From the NCBI RefSeq assembly GCF_001922305.1, contig NZ_CP018839.1, positions 310,001 to 374,000 on the forward strand: a stretch of 64,000 bases of DNA, read 5' to 3'. Position 1 is the stretch's first letter. Each line of letters starts with the position of its first letter. The notes beneath the pieces were generated by a model. It searched no databases and was not told the DNA's origin. It saw nothing but the letters and a program-made list of their open reading frames with translations. Below are positions 1 to 8,216 of the stretch, piece after piece. The stretch comes from Thauera chlorobenzoica. GTDB taxonomy: Bacteria; Pseudomonadota; Gammaproteobacteria; Burkholderiales; Rhodocyclaceae. A program made the position numbers and the translations under genes.

Positions 1-485
1 ATCGGAGCCGAAACCTCGGTTACGAGGGTGTTTCCTGGGACGATGCGGGTGGTCGCTTGTTCATTGCCAAGGAAAAATCGCCGATGCGTGTCCTCATCGT
101 CAGCGGTTTTCCGGACATAGTCGCGGACAGCCCGTTCCAGCTTCGGATATCGGAATGGAAATCGCCAGGGGCGAGTACGTTGTTCATGACCGACCTGTCC
201 TCCCTGACCGTGCATGAGCCGACTGGCAACATTCTCCTGCTGAGTGACGAGTCTGCGCTGATCGTGGAGTACACCGTAGAAGGCAAGCCGGTGAGCGTAT
301 TGCCAATCTGGCGCGGCCGTCATGGTCTATCGCGTCGCGTACCGCAGGCTGAGGGGCTGGCGGTGGGGCCGAACGGGGACATATTTGTGCTTTCCGAGCC
401 AAATTTGTTCTACCGATTCGAGCGCAAACACCCTGCAAGATGGGTACAGATCGGCAAACCGGCGTCATCTGACAACGTGGAGTGA
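1..485 (+). CDS. SdiA-regulated domain protein (5' end outside window)
   Basis: The reading frame is open from the first bases of the window and ends with TGA at 483-485, so about 160 C-terminal residues are visible. The visible start, LGYEGVSWD followed by RLFIAKEKSPMRV, is typical of the SdiA-regulated (YjiK-like) family, a beta-propeller-like protein usually exported or membrane anchored and of unknown biochemical role. Later segments (VHEPTGNILLLSDES, EGLAVGPNGDIFVLSEP) are the recurring blade-like repeats of that family. The protein ends only 51 bases before an IS21-family element, but the stop looks natural and the IS sits in the following intergenic DNA. It is probably cargo of the ICE; nothing here indicates a role in conjugation. 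Confidence 0.6.
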   Translation, partial: RSRNLGYEGVSWDDAGGRLFIAKEKSPMRVLIVSGFPDIVADSPFQLRISEWKSPGASTLFMTDLSSLTVHEPTGNILLLSDESALIVEYTVEGKPVSVLPIWRGRHGLSRRVPQAEGLAVGPNGDIFVLSEPNLFYRFERKHPARWVQIGKPASSDNVE

Positions 486-531
486 GCACTTTGGGGATCG
501 ATCTTTCTTCGAGTTCTGAGCGGCGCGTGTA

Positions 532-536
532 GGCAG
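532..536. repeat. Target-site duplication GGCAG, left copy (right copy 3267-3271)
   Basis: GGCAG lies immediately outside the left IS end and again immediately outside the right end at 3267-3271. A 5-bp duplication is within the 4-8 bp known for IS21 transposition. Confidence 0.85.
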
Positions 537-549
537 TGCGTATTCCAAG

Positions 550-606
550 CAAACTGGACAGCCATTCCACGTCAAACTGGACACGCATTCCACGCCAAAC
601 TGGACA
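550..606. repeat. IS21 left-end multiple repeats
   Basis: CAAACTGGACA occurs at 550-560, 573-583 and 596-606, a strict 23-bp period, separated by CATTCCACG-like spacers. In this IS family these are IstA transposase binding sites. Confidence 0.85.
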
Positions 607-822
607 GTCGGCGCGTAGCGACGCGGGGGTGATGGGTTTTACTCCGGGCATCCCATTCGGGTCAAGCGCCGGACCTGCCGACGCTCATGCCTTTGGTCTT
701 TTTGGTCGCCGGTTCGGCGTGCGCTGCAGCGTTATCCACGGTCGCCCGCCAGACTGCGGCTCGTTCATAAGCAGGCAGGCTGGCGGGCGACGGTGGGTAA
801 CGCGTCGGGTGGGGCACGGCGC

Positions 823-1557
823 TCATTGCGGCTTGCCGTTCTTGCGCAGTGATTCGCCATCGAGGTCCAGGGTATGGGCCTGATGCACCAGACGGTCGAG
901 GATGGCGTCGGCCAGGGTCGGCTCCCCGATGGACTCGTGCCAGTGCTTCACCTTTAGCTGGCTGGTGATGATGGTCGAGCGAGCGCCGTGGCGGTCATCA
1001 AAGATCTCGAGCAGATCCCGACGACCTTCATCGGTCAGCGGGGCCAGGGCCCAGTCGTCGATTACCAGGACATCGGTCTTGGCCAACTGCGCGAGCGACT
1101 TCGCGTAGCTGCCGTCGCCACGCCCCATCGCGAGCGCCGGCAGGAGCCGGGGCAGGCGCACGTAGAGTGCGCTGTGGCCTTGCCGGCACGCCTGGTTGGC
1201 CAGTGCGCAGGCAAGGAAGGTCTTGCCGACGCCGGTCGGGCCGCAGATCAGGATGTTCTGGTGCGCCCCCACCCAGTTGCCGCTCATCAGGCGCGCGAAC
1301 AAGGGCCGGTCGAGCCCGCGTGGATGGCGCAGGTCCACGTCCTCCGGGGTGGCGGCTTGCTTGAGTTTGGCGCGCTTCAAGCGCGCCGCATTCTGGCGTG
1401 ACTCGCGCTCTGCCGCTTCGCTGTCGACGAGCAGGCCGAGACGTTCGTCAAACGAGAGCTGGTCGATCTCGGGGCTCTGTGCCTGCTGGGCCAGGGCGCG
1501 GGCCATGCCCGAGAGGCGCAGTTGATGGAGTTTGTCGACGGTCGGATGATTGAGCAT
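823..1557 (-). CDS. istB: IS21 transposition helper ATPase IstB
   Basis: This 244-aa AAA+ ATPase has a DnaA/DnaC-like fold. The Walker A motif is clear (ICGPTGVGKTFLAC), followed by a Walker B strand (DVLVIDDWALAPL) and a sensor region (STIITSQL). IstB loads on target DNA and activates the IstA transposase. It begins 11 bases after the istA stop codon on the same strand, the usual IS21 arrangement. The length matches the family (about 240-260 aa), so the gene appears intact. Confidence 0.95.
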   Translation of the reverse strand: MLNHPTVDKLHQLRLSGMARALAQQAQSPEIDQLSFDERLGLLVDSEAAERESRQNAARLKRAKLKQAATPEDVDLRHPRGLDRPLFARLMSGNWVGAHQNILICGPTGVGKTFLACALANQACRQGHSALYVRLPRLLPALAMGRGDGSYAKSLAQLAKTDVLVIDDWALAPLTDEGRRDLLEIFDDRHGARSTIITSQLKVKHWHESIGEPTLADAILDRLVHQAHTLDLDGESLRKNGKPQ

Positions 1558-1568
1558 GGTGCGTGCCT

Positions 1569-3107
1569 TCAGTGGTAGTAGCCGGGGCCACGCACATTGG
1601 CGTGATCCAGGGGTAAATTGGCTTGGGCCGGGGCGCTTGCGACCCGCTTGTCCAGACCGTTCTTGAGGATCGATTTCAGGCTGCTGTAGGAGGTCGCGCC
1701 GATGGCAACGGCGCGTTCGCAGGCCGCCTCCAGGCGGTCATCCCCGACGCTTTTACCCAGGCGCAGGATGCCCAGACAGGCCCTGAACGCCTGCTGTGGG
1801 TGGTGGCGCTGATGCAGCAAGCTTTGCACGACGGCCTTGGCATAAGGCCCGATCCGTTCGGCCCATTCGATCAGGCGCGGCGCGCTCCAGCCCTGGACTG
1901 CCTGATGGGCCGGGGTCATGTGGGCATCCACAGTGGTGTGCCGGCCGCGCAGATCGGTGCGCACATGGCTGGCGATGCGCGCACCGCGGTGAAACAACTC
2001 GACCGTGGTGGCGGTGAGGCGCACATCGATCTTCTCGCGGGCAAAGCGGTACGGCACCGAGTAGTAGTGGCCGACGACCTCGACGTGATAGTCGATGCCG
2101 ACCTTGGCCACTTTCCATTCGGCGAACTCGTACCGGGTCGCCGGCAGCGGACGCAAGGCGGGCCGGTCCAGTTCGGCAAAGGCCGACTGCCGGCAGCCGG
2201 GCAGCTTCTTGAAGGCGCGCGTGTTCAGATCGCTCATCAGCTCGGCGATGGCCCGGTTCAGTTCGCCCAGACTGAAGAAACGCTGATGACGCAGGCGGGC
2301 CAGCACCCAGCGCTCGACCACGAGCACGCCCCCTTCGGCCTTGGCTTTATCCTTGGGGCGACGGGGCCGCGCGGGGAGCACCGCCGTGCCGTAATGGCGG
2401 GCCAGGTCGCGGTAAGTCGGGTTGAGCTCGGGATCATAGAAGCAGGCGGTGGTGACGCCACTCTTCAGATTGTCCGGCACCAGCAGGGCGGGCACGCCCC
2501 CCAGATACGCGAGGGTGCGCACATGGCTGCCGATCCAGTCGGGCAGGCTCTGGCTCCAGGTGGCTTCGCAGTAGGTGTAGTTCGACGCCCCCAACACGGC
2601 GACGAAGATGGCGGCCCGATGAATTTCGCCGGTCATCGGATCGATCACCTCGACGGTGGGACCGGCGTAGTCGATGAACAGCTTCTCGCCCGGGGCATGG
2701 GTCTGACGCATGCTCACCGAGAGCCGCCCGACCCAGCGCCGGTAGTGGTCGCAGAAGCTGCTGTAGCGGTAGCCGTCCGGGTGCTCGGCCTTGAACTCCT
2801 GCCACAGCAAATCGAGGGTGACGCCCTTGCGCCGCAGCTCGCGATGCACCGCGGGCCAATCGGGCTCGGGACGCTTCTGGCTCGACGGCGCGGTCGGCGC
2901 ATACAGCAGCGCCTCCAGCCCGGCCTCGCTCATGCCGGCCGGTACCGGGTAAGCGAGCCCACATTGCCGGGCGCGGCGAAGGATCTCGCCGACCGTCGTC
3001 GGCGAGGTTCCGACGACCCGGGCGATCTCACGATGGCTACGGTCGCCCTCGTGGTGCAGCCGTAGGACTTCAACAATCTTGCGCATGGGTAACCTGCTAT
3101 TGGCCAT
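1569..3107 (-). CDS. istA: IS21 family transposase IstA
   Basis: This 512-aa DDE transposase starts with a helix-turn-helix (RSHREIARVVGTSPTTVGEIL, about residues 22-42) that binds the terminal repeats. It continues with an RNase H-like core: first acidic residue in KLFIDYAGPTVEV, second in ALLVPDNLKSGV, third in the KAKAEGGV...VERWVL helix. A Mu-like C-terminal beta-barrel follows. Length and motif order are those of an intact IS21 transposase. The gene begins about 65 bases inside the right-end repeat array, so transcription probably starts within or near those repeats. Confidence 0.95.
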   Translation of the reverse strand: MANSRLPMRKIVEVLRLHHEGDRSHREIARVVGTSPTTVGEILRRARQCGLAYPVPAGMSEAGLEALLYAPTAPSSQKRPEPDWPAVHRELRRKGVTLDLLWQEFKAEHPDGYRYSSFCDHYRRWVGRLSVSMRQTHAPGEKLFIDYAGPTVEVIDPMTGEIHRAAIFVAVLGASNYTYCEATWSQSLPDWIGSHVRTLAYLGGVPALLVPDNLKSGVTTACFYDPELNPTYRDLARHYGTAVLPARPRRPKDKAKAEGGVLVVERWVLARLRHQRFFSLGELNRAIAELMSDLNTRAFKKLPGCRQSAFAELDRPALRPLPATRYEFAEWKVAKVGIDYHVEVVGHYYSVPYRFAREKIDVRLTATTVELFHRGARIASHVRTDLRGRHTTVDAHMTPAHQAVQGWSAPRLIEWAERIGPYAKAVVQSLLHQRHHPQQAFRACLGILRLGKSVGDDRLEAACERAVAIGATSYSSLKSILKNGLDKRVASAPAQANLPLDHANVRGPGYYH

Positions 3108-3172
3108 GTGGTCCTCGGCAAACTTGCCGAGGGTGCCACGGTTACCCCGCGCGCTACGTTATTACGTTTGAC

Positions 3173-3252
3173 TGTCCAGTTTGCGCTGGAATCAGTGTCC
3201 AGTTTGCCGTGGAATCACTGTCCAGATTCGCGTGGAATCACTGTCCAGTTTG
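3173..3252. repeat. IS21 right-end multiple repeats
   Basis: The inverse motif TGTCCAGTTTG occurs at 3173-3183, 3196-3206, 3219-3229 (variant, TGTCCAGATTC) and 3242-3252, again every 23 bp. There are four copies here against three at the left end, an asymmetry often seen in IS21 elements. Confidence 0.85.
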
Positions 3253-3271
3253 GTCTGGAATACGCAGGCAG

Positions 3272-3769
3272 CACTGTTATCGCTCAATCGGCGCCTCTTC
3301 CTAGCCTTAAGCCATGGCTCAGCAATACTCACTCAGCACCCGATCTGTTCGACTCCTCCACTCAGAAACCTGCCGCTGATTCACCGATACGACGAATGTC
3401 TCTTGTGGGTCGATAGGGTGAGTTCGGGGTATCAGAGACCTGCCGTTCAACCTCGTTTGAGCGCTCGGCGACCGGTGTCGACGACATTGCCGCCGCTCGC
3501 TGGGCACAAGCTGAACGGCCCCTTCGGCCGAAGCCCGGTCATCGGCGCTTGCCGACCGAATCGGAGCGCAGCCCCAAGGTCCGCTCCGACCGAGAAGGAG
3601 ATGCTCGGTGATCAATGAGACGCCTCGGTTTTATGCAAATATAGTAAGCGAAAGTGCGCCTCGGTATCCGACGTAAAAGCGGCCGCTCCCCAACTCGTGT
3701 GGTTCGGGGCAAACAAACTACCGAACGGGAATACATGATTGCCCGCGGCGTGCAGCGGTGCATGCCCCG
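3272..3769. other. Non-coding stretch between the IS and the nuclease operon
   Basis: About 500 bases with no ORF that looks like a real protein; the open frames are short, arginine/proline-rich and lack ribosome binding sites. The inward-facing halves CCCCTTCGGCCGAAG around 3519-3533 give a short palindrome. The region was joined to the end of the SdiA-regulated gene before the IS21 insertion. I see no tRNA, terminator with a T-run, or array in it. Confidence 0.5.
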
Positions 3770-6016
3770 TTATGCGCACACATCCTCCCACACCCTACCA
3801 TTCTCGATTACTTCGACAAAACCCGACGCTTCGAAACCGCCCGGATAGAGCATCGCACGGCTTGCCGCCTGGGTCGCTTCCAGCGCCCCCCCGAGTTTCG
3901 CCCTCTCAAGGATGCGGCTCGGGTCATTTAGCAAATGACGATCGTCCCGGAGCGCAATGAGAACCTCTTCCAGCGACACCTTCAGGAAGCCGTCGAACCG
4001 TTCGTGGTCGCATTCGATCGAGGTATCGACGATCCAACCGATGATCGAACCAAGCTCGCTTGATTCGGCGACACCCAACAGTTGAGTCAGATCGGAAGTT
4101 CGTTCCAGCGCTGCACGAACCGCAACGATCTTCCGGCGAAGTTGCTGACCCGCTTTTCTCAGGGTTGTGGTCGCGTGCAGCCACGCGTCACGTTGTGATC
4201 GACGCAGGTAACTGGACTTCACCTCCATGACAATGACCACACCCTCGCGAACACAGATCAGATCCACTTCTCCGGGATTGTCCGTGCCCTCAATCGGCGG
4301 ATGCCAGTTAGCAGCGACCCTGAATCCTTTCTCGGCCAGCAGCTGGCCCAGCCGCTCCTCGATTCGTCTCGTTTCCGCCTGCGCCTCGGCCCGCCGTGCG
4401 CCCAGGCGGCGCAGACTGTTGATCGCCGCAGTGCTGTTGTTCTGAATGCCAACAACCCACGGCAGCTGAACCAGAATTTGCCCCTGCTTGATGAACGGAC
4501 GCTCCAAAAGCTCCGGCTGGAGGAGCGATTCACCGCTTCGAAGGCGCCTGCCCACCGCGCCCCAGTCGATCGTCCAGAAATCTAGGATCGCCGCGGCCAT
4601 GTGCGGGTTTCCCTTTGGAGATTCAGGGGTCACGGTCCAGCCAACGATATTGGCGATCTTCGCTGCGCGGTCGGACCAGGTCAGCGGAAACCGATTCTGG
4701 AACCCACCGGCCAGCCCCTCCAGAGCCATCAGCCTGAGGGCCTGGAGGCAATGCCCCGACCTTTCCAGATGGCCCACATAAGTCAGCAGGAAATCTCGCT
4801 GAAAGAACGCCGACGTCAGTTCCAACGACAGTAATGCCTGGAAAAGGTTGACCCGCGCCCCCGACTCGGCCGTCACAAATTCTTCTAGTCCGTACGCCTC
4901 GGTAAGTCGCAATCGGGTCCGAATCGCCTGGATGTAGGCGAGCTGGTTGGCTGCCTGGTTCTCGAGACGCCCCATTGGTGCCTCCGCCATACCTGACGCA
5001 ACAAACTCGTCCAGCGCACGATAGAACCAATAACCATGCAGACGCTCGAGTTTGGCGCCATCCCTCCACCATGCAGCCCGCCGATCGGGATCGACCACTT
5101 CGATTTCCAGATGATCGCCACACCGAACAAAACGGATCGCGTCATCGTAGCTAAAGGCATCCGCGGAGCGGGAGATAAAGCTGTTCAGCTCTACCTGGTC
5201 CAGGAGCAAGCGCTCAAACGCTTCCCGCAGGTCATGCCTTGCTACCATTCCCGAATGCGACGGGAAGAGGAATGGCGCCAGATGCATCGCTACGGAGGCA
5301 TGTATATGGTCTTCGGTCATCGCCAGTGCCGAGTCGGGGGCCGTTTTCAGTTTCCAGTGCAGTAGGTCGTTGATGGCATCCCACACCTCCTGAGCGGATG
5401 CTGTCTCTTCTGTCCTCGCATCGGCACCAAGCTGCGGCAGGTGCGGCACGAGGTGCTCAAAGGCATAGAGACTCGCATAGATCAACATCTCGAACGGCAA
5501 GAGCTCATCCAACATATGCTTGCCCATTTCAACTGCGGCAAGACGCTGTCTGTAGGCGAGATCAAAAATATCGAGGACGCGGCACAATTCGGCAATGTCC
5601 GGCGACGATGCAGCCAACTGATCGAGTTCCGAGCGTCGCGGCGAATGCTGTCGCAGAACGAGGCCGGAGTATCGGACCGCATTGCAGATGGCCTCGGGTG
5701 CCGACGACGCGAGTTCCGCTAACAATGCCGTGTTGGCCGTCCGCTCTTGCGTGAAGTATCGAGACAACGCCAGCGTGAAGGTCTTTGACTTCCACGATTC
5801 GAGCGGTATCGCTTGGACGAGGTGGCTGCTCCAGAACGCTAGGTTTCGGTCGGCACCGGTAAGTCGCGTCTTCTTGTCTCGCTGACGCGGCTTGCCGTCG
5901 AGGTAGTCCTCGACCACGGCGAGCGCTGCGATCTCCGACGACTGTCCGTGCTCGGTCAGGCGCGCGTAGAGCTTGTCGTATAAGTTAAGCGCCGTGTCAC
6001 GATCCGCCGTTGTCAT
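3770..6016 (-). CDS. Large PD-(D/E)XK nuclease-domain protein, function unknown
   Basis: A 748-aa protein counted from the ATG at 6016, which has GAGGCG just upstream and lies 8 bases after the stop of the preceding gene; the longer frame to 6121 has an arginine-rich tail typical of non-coding extension. The first two thirds are predominantly helical with no recognised domain. Near residues 565-600 is a restriction-endonuclease-like core: GEVDLICVREGVVIVMEVKSS, with the D, E and K of a PD-(D/E)XK site, a pattern also seen in nuclease-related (NERD-like) domains. It is last in a three-gene minus-strand operon with Mrr-like and CoiA-like genes. A DNA-degrading defence role is plausible but inferred. 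Confidence 0.6.
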   Translation of the reverse strand: MTTADRDTALNLYDKLYARLTEHGQSSEIAALAVVEDYLDGKPRQRDKKTRLTGADRNLAFWSSHLVQAIPLESWKSKTFTLALSRYFTQERTANTALLAELASSAPEAICNAVRYSGLVLRQHSPRRSELDQLAASSPDIAELCRVLDIFDLAYRQRLAAVEMGKHMLDELLPFEMLIYASLYAFEHLVPHLPQLGADARTEETASAQEVWDAINDLLHWKLKTAPDSALAMTEDHIHASVAMHLAPFLFPSHSGMVARHDLREAFERLLLDQVELNSFISRSADAFSYDDAIRFVRCGDHLEIEVVDPDRRAAWWRDGAKLERLHGYWFYRALDEFVASGMAEAPMGRLENQAANQLAYIQAIRTRLRLTEAYGLEEFVTAESGARVNLFQALLSLELTSAFFQRDFLLTYVGHLERSGHCLQALRLMALEGLAGGFQNRFPLTWSDRAAKIANIVGWTVTPESPKGNPHMAAAILDFWTIDWGAVGRRLRSGESLLQPELLERPFIKQGQILVQLPWVVGIQNNSTAAINSLRRLGARRAEAQAETRRIEERLGQLLAEKGFRVAANWHPPIEGTDNPGEVDLICVREGVVIVMEVKSSYLRRSQRDAWLHATTTLRKAGQQLRRKIVAVRAALERTSDLTQLLGVAESSELGSIIGWIVDTSIECDHERFDGFLKVSLEEVLIALRDDRHLLNDPSRILERAKLGGALEATQAASRAMLYPGGFEASGFVEVIENGRVWEDVCA

Positions 6017-6023
6017 CGTCGCC

Positions 6024-6986
6024 TCAAGCGGTAGATTGGGCCGACGCCGCGCGCATCGGGATCGTCGCGCGACACTTCGGGTAGCGGATGCAGCCCCAGA
6101 ATCTGCCGCGCGCGCTGTCACGGGCAGCCATTTTCACCCCGCAGCTCGGGCAGGTGGGGGTCGTCCAATCGCCCTCCGTCGCGAACGCCAGCAAAGCCTG
6201 TCGCCCCGCCTCCGGAAGGCGCTCCAGCATCGCAAAGATCAGCTTGCCATTAAGGAGGGTGATTCCGTTCTCCGCCGCGAATGTCCGAGCATCGTCAGTA
6301 AAGCCATTCGGCGCCATGAAGAATCCTTTCTCGACCTTCTCGTGTGCCATCACGCCGCGCAGCTCCCGCACGGGCTTGACGCCGACGGCCTGACTCCACG
6401 CCTTGCATTGAACCACCGTGGTACAACGCGTCGGTTGAGACTCATCCTGAAACAGGCGAATGTCGACGCCGCCGTCAGCACCGAGGCGGGTTGTTTCGGC
6501 GCGAATGCCCTTCACAAGATAGAACTTGCAACACAGATCCTCGAATCGCTTCCATTCCATCATATCGATGACTTTGGGCGACCACACCGTAGGCTTGACC
6601 TCCGAAGATGATGGGCATTGCGGCGACAGGGTAACGGCGAGGAGCGCTTTATCCAGCGGCGACAGCGGCGGGCTCGTACGCGCGCTCGGCTCAGCACGGC
6701 GCGACGCGGCGGCGGGTTGATCGGGCACCATCGAGGAATCCGGCCGTTGCTTCATATAGCGCAGCAGGGAGATGCCGCCAAACACGGCTGCCAACAACCA
6801 GGCGAGCGATTTGAACATGGTCATCAGCGGAACCAGCACGGGTTTTCCCCCAAGAAATCCGGGGATGATCAAACTGGCGAATAACACGCACACACCAGCC
6901 ATGCCGGCCGAAAGCTTCCAGTCGGAAGTCAGTGCGAATTCGAGCAGGCCGGGGGAGCGGCGGGATCTACGGGAGCGACGAGTCAT
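6024..6986 (-). CDS. Membrane-anchored Mrr-like restriction endonuclease with topoisomerase-type zinc finger
   Basis: 320 aa from the ATG at 6986; the longer upstream frame is cysteine/arginine-rich and not protein-like. After a basic N-terminus (MTRRSRRSRRS) two hydrophobic segments span about residues 20-45 and 52-72. The Mrr catalytic domain follows: GADGGVDIRLF gives the D and VVQCKAW the Q-x-K of the active site, ending with FFMAPNGFTDDARTFA. A C4 zinc finger of the DNA topoisomerase I type is at the C-terminus (CPSCG ... CIRYPKC). Related Mrr/DUF2034-type proteins cut modified or foreign DNA. It lies 70 bases after the CoiA-like gene and 8 before the large nuclease gene, so the three are probably co-transcribed. 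Confidence 0.75.
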   Translation of the reverse strand: MTRRSRRSRRSPGLLEFALTSDWKLSAGMAGVCVLFASLIIPGFLGGKPVLVPLMTMFKSLAWLLAAVFGGISLLRYMKQRPDSSMVPDQPAAASRRAEPSARTSPPLSPLDKALLAVTLSPQCPSSSEVKPTVWSPKVIDMMEWKRFEDLCCKFYLVKGIRAETTRLGADGGVDIRLFQDESQPTRCTTVVQCKAWSQAVGVKPVRELRGVMAHEKVEKGFFMAPNGFTDDARTFAAENGITLLNGKLIFAMLERLPEAGRQALLAFATEGDWTTPTCPSCGVKMAARDSARGRFWGCIRYPKCRATIPMRAASAQSTA

Positions 6987-7056
6987 GATGTGATGGTATT
7001 TGATACACGGATTCAAGGGACAGGAAGATACATGACAGCTGCACAGTGCGGCAGCG

Positions 7057-8205
7057 CTATAGATCAGACGCAGGTAGACCCTCCGCTGCAGTGCTGCGCG
7101 CCAACGCCGAAAAAAAGCGATCCAACTGCTCATGACACTGCGGGCCACGCACTTCACGGGTTCCGGCGATCGCGAAATCGACGCAATGCAGCCCGGCAGA
7201 ACGGGCGAACTCAGACAGTGCTGCGTCATAGGCACTTTTGCGGCCGCCCGGACTGCGCCCACCAATGGTCACCCAACACGACCCATCGCCGTGCGGATGC
7301 CGCCGGAGAAATGCGACCGCACCGGACAGTTCGTATCGCGTCGGCTCCGGATAAACCTGCGCGATAAAGGCAAGCCGCTTGGCGGGATCTCGCGGAATCA
7401 AGCCCATTGCCGGGTCAAATACCAGCGGTGCCCAATCCATGGCCTTCGATCCAGCGCACCCGCTAAGCACAGGGTCCGGCGCTTCTCCCTCGTGATCGTG
7501 CGCAACGCCAGTCCATGGCACTTCCATACGGGTAAGGGGGCGCGCACTCGCCTCGCTATCTTCGCGCAGTTGCCGTCTAAGCCTCGCCTCTTCAACGTGA
7601 TACGCCCAGCGCTGGATCCCGACGTCGGTCCTCAACGCATGCTCAAGCGTCGCAAGGGTCCAAGAACCTTCGCGATGCATCCCCGCCAGGTCAAACTCCA
7701 AGGTTGATATCGCGTGCCGCCCAAGCCGAGCGCGCTTCGAATCACCAACTGCATGCGTCACCAGAATTTCAGCCCAGATTGTTTCGCCTTCAGCATGCAT
7801 TACGACATCCGGACGCACCCGATCGCGCCCCCAGTAAGTGGCGCCGCGCATGTCGTCAGGCAACTCGCTCGACCGGATCGAGATCACGCGCCCCGGGATC
7901 GACGCCCGTCGGCCTGCCTCCTCGACCAATAGCGCAGGCAGTTCAATCGTGCACCACCCAGCAACGAGCTGTCTCGCTGCCGCATGCAATGCGCTCTCGC
8001 GTCCACCGCCGCACAGCCCTGTGGCGCGACCGGCAACGTAATGGGCAAAGTGGTGGCGGTTTTTACGCCCCTTTTTTGCCTGCAGCAGGGCGCCGCAGTG
8101 GGCGCAGACGCAGTCGCATGCCAATCCCCGTGCGACCATCGTGACATCGACCATATGGCCGGTCTTGCGGGATAGGGCAAAATCCAAACCTTCGTCATTT
8201 TTCAT
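7057..8205 (-). CDS. CoiA-like / DUF6035-type nuclease-domain protein
   Basis: 382 aa from the ATG at 8205 (MKNDEGLDFALS). The N-terminal part carries CAHCG and KNRHHFAH, the zinc-ribbon and HFAH signature seen at the start of competence protein CoiA-like proteins. About residues 130-165 contain a PD-(D/E)XK-like core (RPDVVMHAEG then IWAEILVTHAV), again as in CoiA-like nucleases. The C-terminal 200 residues are unassigned. It is first of three minus-strand genes, all with nuclease-like domains. Its start is only 11 bases from the start of a divergent membrane protein gene, so the promoters must overlap the coding regions. Confidence 0.6.
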   Translation of the reverse strand: MKNDEGLDFALSRKTGHMVDVTMVARGLACDCVCAHCGALLQAKKGRKNRHHFAHYVAGRATGLCGGGRESALHAAARQLVAGWCTIELPALLVEEAGRRASIPGRVISIRSSELPDDMRGATYWGRDRVRPDVVMHAEGETIWAEILVTHAVGDSKRARLGRHAISTLEFDLAGMHREGSWTLATLEHALRTDVGIQRWAYHVEEARLRRQLREDSEASARPLTRMEVPWTGVAHDHEGEAPDPVLSGCAGSKAMDWAPLVFDPAMGLIPRDPAKRLAFIAQVYPEPTRYELSGAVAFLRRHPHGDGSCWVTIGGRSPGGRKSAYDAALSEFARSAGLHCVDFAIAGTREVRGPQCHEQLDRFFSALARSTAAEGLPASDL

Positions 8206-8216
8206 TGGAATGCTCC

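Larger units (their letters stand above)
537..3266 (-). mobile_element. IS21-family insertion sequence, complete
   Basis: The element is about 2.73 kb with istA and istB on the minus strand. Both ends begin TGCGTATTCCA when read inward (537 rightward and 3266 leftward). The five bases GGCAG occur directly outside each end (532-536 and 3267-3271), a target duplication of the size IS21 elements make. Inside the ends are the multiple terminal repeats typical of IS21. The intact ORFs, ends and duplication suggest a recent insertion that could still be active. Confidence 0.92.

Noticed and set aside
550..606. CRISPR-like array from 23-bp-period repeats
   Set aside because: Only three short repeats with near-identical spacers, mirrored at the other end of the element: these are IS21 terminal repeats.
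1623..3065. 480-aa plus-strand ORF
   Set aside because: Antisense shadow of istA; high GC third positions make opposite frames open.
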